NCBI GenBank assembly: GCA_022036555.1
Contig: CM039139.1
Location: forward strand, 2,874,441 to 2,938,440
DNA length: 64,000 nucleotides
Source of the DNA: Microstegium vimineum
Taxonomy: Eukaryota; Streptophyta; Magnoliopsida; Poales; Poaceae
Direction of reading: 5' to 3'
The notes beneath the pieces were generated by a model that was given only the letters and a program-made list of their open reading frames with translations, was not told the DNA's origin and did not search any database. How positions within the stretch are numbered: position 1 is the first letter of the stretch; each line of letters begins with the position of its first letter. Positions 10,555 to 21,696 of the stretch are shown here, one piece after another. The position numbers and the translations under genes were made by a program.

Positions 10555-12625
10555 GACCCTGCAGACCAATGCGACAAATCTGGGTCTTGAGCTTGAGTAT
10601 TGGAAGCCGTCGATTGATTCTGCACATAGGAGAAGACATGTGTGAGACAAGATTGATATCATTTGAGCTAACTAAAGTTCAAGTGACTCACAAGAGTATG
10701 TGTGGGTGGCGGTGGCTGAGCTGGAGGGAATAGCATCGGTGGCGGTGTCCAAGATTGACCCATGCTCGAAGCAAAACTCTGCATGTACTGGACCATCATC
10801 ATCCGGTTTGCTTTCTCCATCCTATGCCGCTCGGCCTCTATCCTCTCCTGAACCATCTGTTGCACCCTCTGCTCCACCCTCGCCTCCATCTCCTATTGTT
10901 GCTTCGTTGCTGCTTCCACTTGGGCCTACAATATTTCATCGCAATATTACAATGCAAAGCTAAAGTAAGTAACAACCAACGAACGATGAATGAAATAGAA
11001 AGAACTTGGAGAGTCTCCATCTGAAACTGTGTAGTGGTCGGTCATGGCCGTATCGCCGAGCTCGAGTCCATACTCCTTGCTCGGATCTGCGAGAGAGTGG
11101 GAGTAGAGGCCATGTCGATCACGCTGTCACCAATCCAATACCGGCCATGCTTCTTTCCTCCTCCCACCCTCATCACGATTTCTCCGTCAACATCCTGCAA
11201 GCTCAGATCGAACTCTGGCCTGTGAACCTCCCTTGCCATCGTAGTATACTGGGGGTGACGCGGCTGTGGATGCTGGGATGGTTGTACGCCTCGGGCGGGT
11301 CCTCCGAGTTGAAGTTGATGTCAGCCTTCGCCTTGCCCTTTTTGGATAGCACCCATGCCTTAAGCTGGGAGCAAGGCTGGCCACCATGTGAAGACGACTG
11401 CGGCACAAATGCAAAATGATTAGTAATTGGGTAGAATTTAGCGTTAGAATAAAGAAATGAATTCACGTACCCATGTATCCCTATATTCATCAAGGTTCTG
11501 GCTGCCTTGATGGTGTGATGCACCTAGCATCTTCAAGCGCCGGTCCCGACAAGCAAGGTGGGCCTCCAACCACCCGGACTGCAACCACACGTCCACTATC
11601 TTTTCCCAGCATTGCATATGCGATCGGCACCTACATCATGAAGCGTGTCACATATGAAAAAAGAAATTAAGCGTAATTAATCTCAAATAAAATTAGTATT
11701 AACGTTCTTTGCTTCACCTCATGAATTGGTCCTTTGTCAGGTTCATTGTCCTTGCCTCCTTTTTTTGACCTTCATGCCTCTGAATGTAGCGTAGAAGACG
11801 ATGATGGCCTGAATGCGTGCCTCCGGGTTGAAGTTATTATTTCAAGAATGTCTAGTGAATGTGATGTATTGAGCAATTTAGTGCGAGGAATACTCACCCA
11901 CAGCTCGCCCTTCACCCGCTCTGCTACGTTGTTGAATCACCTGAGCTCACGATCAGGGACGTCGGGGGCAGCGACGTAGTGGTCCCACATGTAGGCCAGC
12001 TACAGCTCTCCGCCGTGTGCCACCAAGCCAGGGAAGTGATGCCCGCAAAACAGGCTAAGGATCTCGTTGACCTTTCGGTTGTGATCACCCCCATTGAGCT
12101 TAATCCAACCCCTGCACAAGTGATGAATATAAATTACTAGTTTCTTTTCAAACTTTCAACAAATCAAAAATATTGCGAAATTTAAAGTTACTTACTTGGT
12201 CCCTCTCGGTTTGATCAGTGGGTATCTATGCACAGGTATTGGACGCTTCAGGAGGGACAAGGGACCTCGCACCAGATCTTCGACTGGGCATCCCCTGCCT
12301 CCTCCCCTCCTGCTCCCCCTCGGCCTCCCCCTCCCCCTCCTGCCCTTCTCCTCCTCATCACCAGTGGCGTGTGCGGAAGGTACCTCCTCCACCTCAGGTT
12401 CAGGCGACGGGGGCCTCGCTGCTCTACCCTTCCCTCGAGGCCTCTAGATGTCCTCCTCCTCCTCAACCCTGTGTCAAGGCCTGCCTCGACGCCTTGCTCC
12501 ACCCCTCCTGAAGCTGAACCTGACCCAGCTCCTGAACCTGCTCCTGAACCTGAACCTGAACCATCCCCTATAGCGGCTAGCCTGTCGCAAATCGCCGAGA
12601 GCTTCTTCCTCATACCACCCACCAT
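10555..12625 (-). pseudogene. Second CACTA gene (TnpA/Transposase_24-like), decayed
   Basis: Minus-strand pieces follow the order seen in grass CACTA second genes. The start (12625) reads MVGGMRKKLSAICDRLAAIG with a Gly/Ser/Ala repeat. A middle part (12190-11890) contains WIKLNGGDHNRKVNEILSLF, the ending of a DNA-binding-like region, followed by WDHYVAAPDVPDRE. The C-terminal helical part (10889-10668) has EARVEQRVQQMVQERIEAER. At least two in-frame stops (in the 11900-12060 part) and unclear exon borders show that it is broken. Its product would bind the subterminal repeats and act with TnpD. Confidence 0.55.
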
Positions 12626-12773
12626 TGCTCAATTACCTGCAATTAAATCAAGTAAACCAATCAGTACAGATAAACGAAACATACTTTGAAAGATATGCAA
12701 AATAAACTTAACATACTTAAAAAATAACATGGTATGGTAAATAATAAATAAATTAGTATGAATCATACATGGA

Positions 12774-15700
12774 TTAGAAATAATCATCATTATCGGTATT
12801 AGCTGGATCATAAGTCTCATCATCACTATCACATGTGTCGATATAATCAAGCCCGTCCTCTGAAGGAGGAATGTCGTCATCACTGTCATTGCCTAACTGT
12901 AATCGCTGAAGTAATTCTAAGTCCTTCACATTCTGAACCTCGTCTCCAGCGTCCTCGTCAGCAATCCTTTCATTGTCAACTTCCATTCCGATCGCTTCGG
13001 TTAAATCTATCACAAAACTCCCTTCAAGCCCATCTTCTTGGAAGAACTCTCCGTCATATGTGTTGGGATCTATATTGTAATCTTCATTGTTTGGTACAGG
13101 TAGTTTACCGTGTGGTGATATCTTGTATACAACATCCCAACACTTAAGACGGTTGTCGGTTTTGGCACGGGTACGACAAATAATAAACTTGCGTGGTCTG
13201 TTGAGCCACAATATAGACATCGTCTCCTGGTAAGACGGATGATTGTCAAATTTCGACTAGCCCAAGATTAGGGGTCCATCTTACGACATCTGGATCAAAC
13301 CAATGACATTTGAATATGACTGGATGAAGAGGTTTGCAACCATGAAAAGTTAGTTCGTATATTTCTTCAATTCTTCCATAGTACTCAACCCCATCAAGTC
13401 CTGGCGTAAAAACTTCGGTATTTATGGTTCTTCAATTTGGCCGACTCTGCTCGTGCCTTGTTGTGTGAAAGCGATATCCAATGATGTCATAGCCGGTAAA
13501 CGACTGGACCCTATAAGCACACCCATCGGCAACCTGTCTCAACTTGACATTCATAGACGCATCGGTTTGGCCTTGCAAGTTCAAGCAGGGTGGTACGTTA
13601 TAATATTCGCATGTACGAGCAACTTTTAATATGATACTAAGTACTCACTAGATTGGACTGTACCTTCTGTTTGAACAAAGAAATGAAATCGAGCTTTCCA
13701 TTTCCCGCACCCTCTTTGAGAAGGCTATCACTTTTGTGCGGGGTAGGTTTCCTTGATTTACGCCAGAATTGACGATGAAATTCCCTATACCAATAAGAAA
13801 CATGGGAGTTGGACACAGAAAAATGACTAATTGAGAACAAGTTTGTTTAGAACTTACATCATGTATGGATCCACCTCAGATAGGTTGGTCAACACATACA
13901 GCATGATAATGCACCACTCTTCATGTTTCAAGGTCTTGTGAGTCGCACCACTTGCACTTCTGAGTTGTCCTCGAAAAATGCTAAGGCTCGATTCATCTCT
14001 ACCGGCATTGTAACGAGATGGTGGATTATGCACACTAGAAAGGTTGTCAGCATAGTATTTTGTTGTGAAGTTTGAGACCTCCTCCAGAATGTATGCCTCT
14101 GCAATGGATACTTCAATTTTACATTTATTTTTACATTTAGTTCAATGAACCTTTTAACATCTCTCAATTGAATAGCACCAACACCCCTGCACAGGCCCCC
14201 ACATTCGTGCTTCATACGGGAGGTGCAAAATCATATGCTGCATCTGATTGAAAAAGGTAGGTAGAAAGATCTTCTCCAACTTACAGAGCAACACAGGCGC
14301 CATTTTTTCCATTTCTACAACCACGGTATGAGATAACTCCTTGGCACAAAGCTACCCGAAGAAATTGCTCAACTCCGCTGGCACCTGCCACACATGCTCA
14401 GGGACATAGCCTCTAACCATCACCGGAAGTAGGTGCTCAAGCAATATATGTTAATCATAACTCTTGAACCCGTTGATTCGCATAGTAGCTAAGTTCACTC
14501 CCCTCTTCAGATTCATTGTGCACCCATCAGGGAACATTAACGTTTGAAACCATTGTAGTACCTCCCTCCTTTGGGCCCTCGTCAAAATGAAATCGGCCTT
14601 AGGCTTTCTCCACGACTTTCTAGCACTTGGAGGCTCCATGTCTAGCTTTGACATATTGCATAACCTCTGTTGATCCACTCTGGCCTTAACGCTATCCTTT
14701 GTCTTGTTAGCAATGTCCATGATTGTACCAAAAATTGCCTCGGTGATATTCTTTTCAGTGTGCATTACATCAATATTATGTGGGAGAAGAAGATTAGCAA
14801 AATAGGGGAGGTTCCACAAACATGACTTCTGAGTCCAGGCATGTTGCTCACCATATCCCACATAACCACCTTCTTGATTATTGACCTCGAGAGCATCTAA
14901 CTGAGCACGAACAGTGGCTCCTGACATCATCTGCGGTGCGAGGTCTTGAACTATGACATCTTTCATTAAACTCTTGATGTCTCGTCTGAATGGATGGTCA
15001 GGAGGGAGGAATTGTCGATGTTTGTCGAACAAAGAATACTTTCCACCCTTCGTCAACCAAATAAAATTCAAAGAAGCCTTGCACACTAGGCATGAGAACT
15101 TCCCATGAACACACCAACCGCAAAAAATCCCATATGTCGGCAAGTCATGTAGGGAGTAATGGTACCAAAGATGCATCTTGAAATTTGTCTTTGTAGCTCG
15201 ATCGTATGTCCATACCCCTTCCTCCCAAGCACAGACCAAATCATCAATGAGAGGCTCCATATACACACTCATATTATTCCCCGAGTGTTTTGGAATTATC
15301 AGTGGCAAAAAAATGTTCTGTCATTGAAAGAGGACGCCAGGGAGGAGATTGAGGGGGATAACGAACATGGGCCAAGAGGTGTACGGGGAAGCCGCCATTC
15401 CATATGGATTGAACCCATATGTTGCTAGTGCAACACGAACATTATGGGCCTCTAGAGCTTTCTCATAATAGATCGCATCAAACCTTGTCCAGGCTTCACC
15501 ATCGGATGGGTGTACCAGCTTGTCAGGATTGCATCGACGTCCATTTTTGTGCCATGTCACCTATTTCACGGATTCCTCGGTCATGTAAAGCCGTTGGATC
15601 CTCGGTATGAAAGGAAGGTAATGTACAATCTTCACGGGGATTGTGAGCTGCTTCTTTTGACCATCACCAGAGTCTACCTGCAAGAACCTAGACAATTTGC

Positions 15701-16393
15701 ACTTCACACAGTACTTTGCTTCCGCATACTCTTTCCTAAATAAGATGCATCCTTCTGGCAAGCATGTATCTGCTCATATTGCATCTTAAGTGCACGAAGG
15801 AGTTTCTGTGCCTCATACATGCTCTTTGGCAAGATGTGATCCTCCGAGAGCAGGCTACCAAAAACTGTCAGCATAATATCAAAGGCGTCTCGACTCAAGC
15901 TAAACTGGGACTTCACAGCCATTAGGCATGCAATGGCATCCAGTTGAGAAACCTTGGTATACCCATGAAGGGGTTGTTGTGCAGCAGACAACATGTCGTA
16001 ATACGCCTTTGCGGTAGCCTCTGGCTCCTCTTCCCTAAGTGCTTCATCGAAGTGTGCATCATGATAGTTATTTAACATGTCTCCCACTCCGACATCATCA
16101 TCATATTCCTCGATGCGTTGTCTCAAGACCTCATCTCTCCCATGATCGGCTTCACCATGGTAGATCCACCTGGTGTAGTCTGACGTAAATCCGTTCTTCA
16201 CAAGATATTTGCCCATGTCTAGCTTGGTTCACCGACGCAAGTTTCCACATTTGGTACATGGACACCAAGTGGATCTAGCTCCTTTGACGCTTGCAAATGC
16301 CCGTTCCAAGAAAGCTTCGGTCTTCTCAAGCCATTCTTCGGTCAACGAATTCTTACTAGACTGACCAATGTACATCCAATCACGGTCATCCAT
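12774..16393 (-). pseudogene. CACTA TnpD-type transposase (Transposase_21 family)
   Basis: The ATG at 16393 opens MDDRDWMYIGQSSKNSLTEE and a transposase-associated zinc segment (CPCTKCGN). An in-frame TGA at 16231-16229 then interrupts it before MGKYLVKNGF. The tnp2 core follows at 15308-14451 with YDRATKTNFKMHLWYHYSLH, CHGKFSC-like VHGKFSCLVC, and DVMHTEKNITEAIFGTIMDI. Downstream are a DUF4218-like part (about 14215-13928, including MKHECGGLC) and a DUF4216-like part with VIFKCHWFDPDVVRW near 13290. The acidic C-terminus ends at 12774. Stops and frameshifts split the gene into at least six pieces. The product would catalyse excision and integration of CACTA elements. Confidence 0.8.
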
Positions 16394-16970
16394 CCTCTAG
16401 TATATCAGCGAGTAATATAAAAAATCATGTTGCGTCTACACATTCCTATACTATCTATTAGGTGAAGATAGGTCCTAATCCCACCCGAGGATGTGTGGGT
16501 GGGTTTAGTTTCCATGGTCTACTCCGATCCGAGATAGAATTTCGGCAGCACCTCCCCGTTGTTCTCCAAATATACGTCCTGGAAGGGAGAGTGTGTGTGG
16601 TGTGAAGAAGAGGCTGGAGGAGGGATTTTATAGGAGGAGCAGGGGACAGGGCGGGCGCCCTAGTGGTATGGGTGGCCGCCCCACTTTGGGCCCCAAAAAG
16701 GCTGATCTTTGCTCTCCACCTCACATGTTGTGTCTTCATGCAAAAATATTGGTCGTGGGTGGAAGATGTCTGGTGGTTGTAATGGGTGTAAGTGGATGCA
16801 CTAATGTGATGTGATGTATGTGAGATGGAGTTTATGACATGTGGGACCAAAGGATGTGGGTCATGCTTCTAGAAACTTGGTAAATAAAATGCAGGAATAA
16901 AAACTTACTAAGAAAGATTAAACAAATTTATTTTTATGCCACCACTATAATTAATAAATATGGGTTGTTA
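16394..16970 (-). other. 5' leader and promoter region of TnpD
   Basis: The stretch upstream of the TnpD ATG has no gene. A TATAAAA on the minus strand (16632-16626) lies about 235 bp before the ATG. The leader between them contains GGAGGTGCTGCCGAAATTC, a phrase I associate with CACTA leaders in grasses. The boundary with the next element lies somewhere between 16960 and 17130; TGTAACAACCC on the minus strand at about 16970 could be an unrelated LTR start. Confidence 0.4.
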
Positions 16971-17131
16971 CACGCCATAGAGATTATTTATGCGGGGCTT
17001 TTGGATATTATAGAAGTAAACATGATTAATGCAAGAATTTAAATATACAAGTGATATGGATAAGTACCGATTTATCTTCCGGCGAGGGTTCGAGATTTTA
17101 GGGTCCCCCAAACTGGACCTCCAAATTAACT

Positions 17132-17671
17132 TCACTCTTCTGATGTACTCATCTCCAGAGGTGATGTCTCTGGTGATTCCTCTTCATGAACTTTCTTCAT
17201 TGTGGATTTGTTTTCTGGTCTAGGATTGAATGTGAAGCGTTCTTCTTGACTGTTTATGTTGAACTCAATTTCTCCCTTTCCGACATCAATGTGGGCGTTG
17301 GCGGTGCTCAAGAATGGTCTTCCAAGGATGATGGACACTTTAGAGTCAGGGCTCATGTCCAGTACCACGAAGTCTACTGGCACAAAGAAATCTCTTATCT
17401 TGACTGGAATCTTCTCAGCCACGCCCAATGGGTATCGAATTGTTTGATCTGCTAGTTGCAGACACATTGATGTTGGTTCTAGTGTTGCATAATCAAGCTT
17501 CTTGTAGACTGATGAGGGCATCACACTGACACTTGCTCCAAGATCACAAAGTGCATTGTTGAAGTGTTGTTTTCCGATAGAGCAATCAATAGTGGGGTAT
17601 CCTGGATCCTTTTCCTTCTTTGGTGACTTGTTCAGGATGGCCGCACTACATTCTTCTGTCAGCTTGATCAC
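17132..17671 (-). pseudogene. Retroviral-type aspartic protease region
   Basis: The frame runs from IKLTEECSAAILNKSPKKEKDPGYPTI into the active-site segment ALCDLGASVSVMPSSVYKKL. The catalytic triad reads Asp-Leu-Gly, the variant usual in Athila-type elements in place of Asp-Thr-Gly. The flap and C-terminal part follow with VDFVVLDMSPDSKVSIILGR and FLSTANAHIDVGKGEIEFN, where the ILGRPFL motif is the second conserved protease signature. The enzyme would mature the gag polyprotein. It is separated from gag by stops and short frame breaks. Confidence 0.75.
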
Positions 17672-17815
17672 TTCAGTGGATGGCAGTGGTCTCTTCTTGT
17701 TAAGAATATCTCTGATGTACTTTGCATATGTAGGGACCTGTATGGCATCAAGTAGAGGTATGTTGACGTATAACTTCTGGATAACCTCTACGAACTTTCC
17801 AAACTGCTCATCCGA

Positions 17816-19084
17816 CTACAGTCCTCTGTTCCTTCTAGGAAATGGTAAACAGTTGGTGTCATGGTAATCTTTTCTCATTTCTTGGTTGTTTGGAGCTTGT
17901 AGCAATTCTTCTGCTTCAGTGGGATTTTCTTCTTCTACTGCTACTGGTATTGCCAGTGCTCTTCTTGTTCCTCTTGGATGAGGGGGATCTCTGGTGGATT
18001 TCCCTCCTCTTGTAGTTATATTCTTTACCTGCTCAATGTTAGTGGCAACAGGCAAAACAGTAGCTAGCTCTGCTAATCTAAGTTCTACCTTTTTATTAAG
18101 AATGTTTTGTTCATCAAAAGCAGACACTAGAAAATCCATTTTATTATGTATATCTTTTAAAGAAGATTCATTTGTATCTAGCCTTTGCTCAAGATTTGAA
18201 TTAATTTTAGTTTGTTGCACAATTAAATTCCTCAAAGTAGATTGCTTTAAAGTATTACCTAGATTCATACCCTTTGCTATTGGGTTGACTTGGAGTAGGT
18301 TGATGTGGGCATTTGTATGCCGTTTCAATGGCCTTTGATCTTCTTTATATTAGGCTCTCTGGTCAAGCCAATGGAGTAAATCATCCATCTTGGTTGATAG
18401 TGCATTCACTTCCTCAGGTATTTCTTCTGTTTGGGGACAATGTTGAACTTTATCTTGGGACCAGCTTTGGTTTTCTGCTATCTTATCCATAAGTATCTCT
18501 GCTTTTCCAAGTGTAAGTTCCAAAAATGATCCTCCAGTAGATGCATCTAGGCACTCACGAGCCTTTTGAGTTAATCCATGGTAAAGGGTCTGCATGAGTA
18601 ACCATCCTGCCATTCCATGATGAGGACAATCTGATAGGTATCCTTGAAAACGCTCCCATGCTTCTGGAATGGTTTCTGATTTCTGCTGTTGAAAATTGGC
18701 AATCCTTCCTCTTAAGGCATTGGTTTTGCCTATAGGGAAGAACTTTGCTAGAAAGGCATTTGAACAGTTTGCCCAAGTGTTGATATCTTCTTTGTTGGTG
18801 TAGAACCACTTCCTTGCTCTTCCCATAAGTGAGAATGGAAAGAGGCGAAGCAGTATGATGTCTTGGGTGATTCCGTTGATGATGATTGTGCTTCCAATCT
18901 CTAAGAAATTCTGCAAATGTGCACTAGCATCTTCATGTGCCTTTCCACTGAATTGTGTAGCTTGCACCATATTGATGAGGTTTGGCTTGAGTTCAAATTC
19001 AAATTCTTCTGCCTCAAGTACCGAACCATTGCGAATATTCTCAATGCTTGGAGCAGAGAATTCTTGTAGGGTCTTTGGTGCCAT
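17816..19084 (-). pseudogene. Gypsy gag polyprotein (Retrotrans_gag domain)
   Basis: The ORF starts MAPKTLQEFSAPSIENIR at 19084. The gag domain reads MVQATQFSGKAHEDASAHL, then LRLFPFSLMGRARKWFYTN and FLAKFFPIGKTNALRGRIAN, the standard pattern of Retrotrans_gag. A stop at 18350 separates it from a linker ORF (18328-17816) with a coiled-coil-like NSNLEQRLDTNESSLKDIHN segment. The protein would form the virus-like particle. No CCHC zinc knuckle is seen, which is usual in Athila-type gag. Confidence 0.75.
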
Positions 19085-19336
19085 AGCTTCAGAGATTGGT
19101 GGCTAGCTTTTCTTTCTTGATTGCTTTGATTCTAATGATGAAGAGTTGAATGTATCAAAGTCAATCCTGCAATACCCTGTATAGAAATATAAACATAGAA
19201 AACAATAGGGGTTATCCTGCCAAAGCAGAGGTGCCTTGTTATGAGGTTCTCATTTGAGTAGTTGTTCATGCAATTTCTCTCCATAGTCTAATTTTAAAAT
19301 AAATCTATATTCTATGCGCACCGATGTTTTATGTTT

Positions 19337-19353
19337 CCCCGGCAACGGTGCCA
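19337..19353 (-). other. Primer binding site, Asp tRNA type
   Basis: The minus strand reads TGGCACCGTTGCCGGGG nine bases from the LTR end at 19362, close to the TGGCGCCGTTGCCGGGG site used by Athila and Tat elements (tRNA-Asp). Confidence 0.75.
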
Positions 19354-19361
19354 GAAATGCT

Positions 19362-20874
19362 TGTTGACATTTCTTAACACCACTTTGAATACTAGGTTGT
19401 CATCCCCAGCATGGCGCTAGAAATGTGCGGTGGTATTTATGAATGTAAAGGCTCTCTAGAAAATAAATTTATTCTATCCGCAAGCGCACAGATAAAATAC
19501 CAATTGTAGCACTTCACAAGGAAGTAATTCCAGGTATCGTTTATTTATAATTTTGCTAAAGGAAAAGCAAACATTGGTGGCATGAACTATCAAAGGTTTA
19601 GACTAGAGATGGACTTGCAAAACATGATTACTTATGAGAAAGCTCAATCACATAGTCACTTGCTTCGGCAGGGGGTAAGCCATAATAATAATAATAAAGA
19701 TATTGAAGTGTAAGCTCAAGGATAAATAACACAAAGATTAGAGATAGACTACTCCATATAAATGTAAGGTGACGTCGGACTAGTAAGAGAATAACTTCTA
19801 AGTAGGTTCTAATCTATTAAGTCATAATCTACTCTAGCATATATACAATCATATATAGCATAAAGGACTCTTCATATATGTATAAGGAACATCGCTAAAG
19901 TAAGCCAGGATATAACAAGACTTACTCCGCAATACAAATTCTGCCTGTCCTACCAACGGGGGGTGGACTATATAAGAATCAATGGAACTGTCACTTCCAC
20001 GAACTACCACGCGACCCGGCCAATAGGATACATTTGCAGGTAAATAGCATCTAAGCACCACACTTACATGTGATCTACCACTTAACCCCCCTAGGGAAAG
20101 AGCTAAGCGCTTTGCAAACTCATACATAAACTCATTATCAATCATAACTATATCAAGTATAGAACTAGAACAAACTAAGAACATAATAAATAGAAACATA
20201 ATGATATTAAGCATAAAGTCATAGAGAAAGATACAAGATAATACCAATCTTTATGACGAAGATCCGAAATCCAGAGCGCGATGCTCTACTTCTCTAGATC
20301 TATCTAATCAATCCTATAGAACTTGAAGGAATTTGGGAGTAGCTATTCTAATTCTCTGGTGGAGAGAGGGATATGAAACCCTAGTTTTGATGGCTTCCTC
20401 TAATAATGATTTCTCCTCTCCTCAGGGGTGGCAGGGCCTTCCTTATATAGCCTCCTCAAATGAACGTGGACCGTCGGATCAAACCGACCTTAATCGAGTG
20501 GTTTAGATTCATCCTCAAAGGCGGTTAGGCATGATCCTCGAAGTGGAAGGTGATTGGCCACCAGGGTAGGGCGGCCGCCCCAAACCCTAGGGCGGCCGCC
20601 CTAGGTGTGGGCCCAGTCGGCCTCCGACTCGGTCCAGTCTCTTCTAGAGTCTTCCCGAGTATTCTTTTCTTGTGCGGAGGTCCTTTCTCTCTATGTAAAC
20701 ATGACATGTGGACCTTCTTTGGTTCTTTTCCTGATAACTCCCTGTAAAAACATACACTCACCAAAACTTGTGGAAATCTATCAGTTAGACCCCCTAAGTC
20801 TATGGTGGTGATTCATTGAAGTCCTTTTTAGCTCTTGTTCACATATAAATATTGGTACTTAACGACCCTCAACA
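19362..20874 (-). repeat. 5' LTR of the Athila-like element
   Basis: On the minus strand the LTR starts TGTTGAGGGTCGTTAAG at 20874 and ends AATGTCAACA at 19362, about 1.5 kb. A minus-strand TATATAA (20449-20443) marks the promoter. The U5 side contains ATCTGTGCGCTTGCGGAT (about 19495-19478), a phrase shared with the LTR end near 39190. Confidence 0.7.
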
Positions 20875-21437
20875 GTCCCCTACACCCACGCGGAGGCGGT
20901 AACCTTCAAAGGCGAAAGGGACGAGGCCCGAGGAGAGCTGGTGAAGATCTCCAAACAATACGGTATCGACCAACTCGAGTGGGAGAACCAGCGGAAGCAG
21001 TTCTGCGACACCATCACCGGTTAGTACAAATAAAGCCGCTCTATTCCCTTTTCTGATTTCATCTTGTTCACCCGATTCGTATTTTCTGTTCAGCGCTCTC
21101 TACAGAGGTTGAGCGCCTGAAGACTGCGGCGAACAAGAATGTCGACAAGGTGAACGCCCAGGGAGAAACCGCCGAAGCACGCCTTGATGATGCGGACGGT
21201 CATATAGATCAGGTCGTCATCCAAGGCGTACACCACGGCGTAGCTCTAGGGTTGGCGGCAATGTCTACCCAGTGGCGTGAAGATCTCTCCTTCATGCCAG
21301 TTGGTTTCCGTGGTGGCGTGCCTCCAGAAGACGTCGAAGACATTGATGATCTTCTGGATAGTTACGAGGACCATGCAACCATCCTTGCTCAAGCCACAGA
21401 CGCCCAGTCTGTCCTCAACAACTTGTTTGAGGAGTAG
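20875..21437 (+). pseudogene. C-terminal part of an antisense plant-mobile-domain gene
   Basis: An open frame on the plus strand encodes EAVTFKGERDEARGELVKIS and WENQRKQFCDTIT up to 21019. A GTTAGT donor and a TTCAG acceptor bound an intron (21020-21093). The next exon reads ALSTEVERLKTAANKNVDKV and ends at a TAG at 21437 after TDAQSVLNNLFEE. The charged heptad-like composition suggests a coiled coil. This matches the tail of proteins annotated in grasses as putative gypsy-type transposon or PMD proteins. The N-terminal PMD is lost where the Athila-like LTR abuts at 20874. It has the same position and strand relative to pol as expected for the gene at 15-1153, so the two are copies of one gene type. 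Confidence 0.65.
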
Positions 21438-21696
21438 TTTGTATCTAGGAACTCTTTGTAAAAACTACTTATCCTGTGAAATATAATCTGTGATTTCCAC
21501 TTGTCTTTTCCTCTTTGAATCTTTCTAAAAAAGCAAATTTGAGGAATGCTGCCTGAACTGCATGATTGTGTTTATATTTTTTACTCTAAAGGCGACACAT
21601 ACCGCATCGGCTATTCTCTGAACTCTCAAACTATTTTTCGGCTAAAGGCGATGTCTCCATATCGGCTATTTTGTGTACAAAGCTCCTTAAGTCTGT

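Larger units (their letters stand above)
9780..16970 (-). mobile_element. CACTA (En/Spm) transposon, right end missing
   Basis: The left terminus reads CACTACGGGAAACAATAAC at 9780, the CACTA-superfamily inverted repeat. It is followed by a subterminal repeat array, a second transposon gene (about 10555-12625, minus) and a TnpD-type transposase (12774-16393, minus). No matching terminus or subterminal array is found on the right, where Athila-like gag-protease sequence follows from about 17130, so that end is deleted. Both genes carry stops and frameshifts, so the copy is inactive. Confidence 0.8.
17132..20874 (-). mobile_element. Athila-like gypsy element, gag-protease only, 3' part missing
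   Basis: The element has a 5' LTR (20874-19362, minus), a primer binding site complementary to Asp tRNA, a gag domain and an aspartic protease, then stops. No reverse transcriptase, integrase or 3' LTR follows on the left. It is either a truncated copy or a non-autonomous gag-protease element. Its LTR end lies directly against the Tat element at 20875, so it appears inserted in that older element. Confidence 0.65.
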
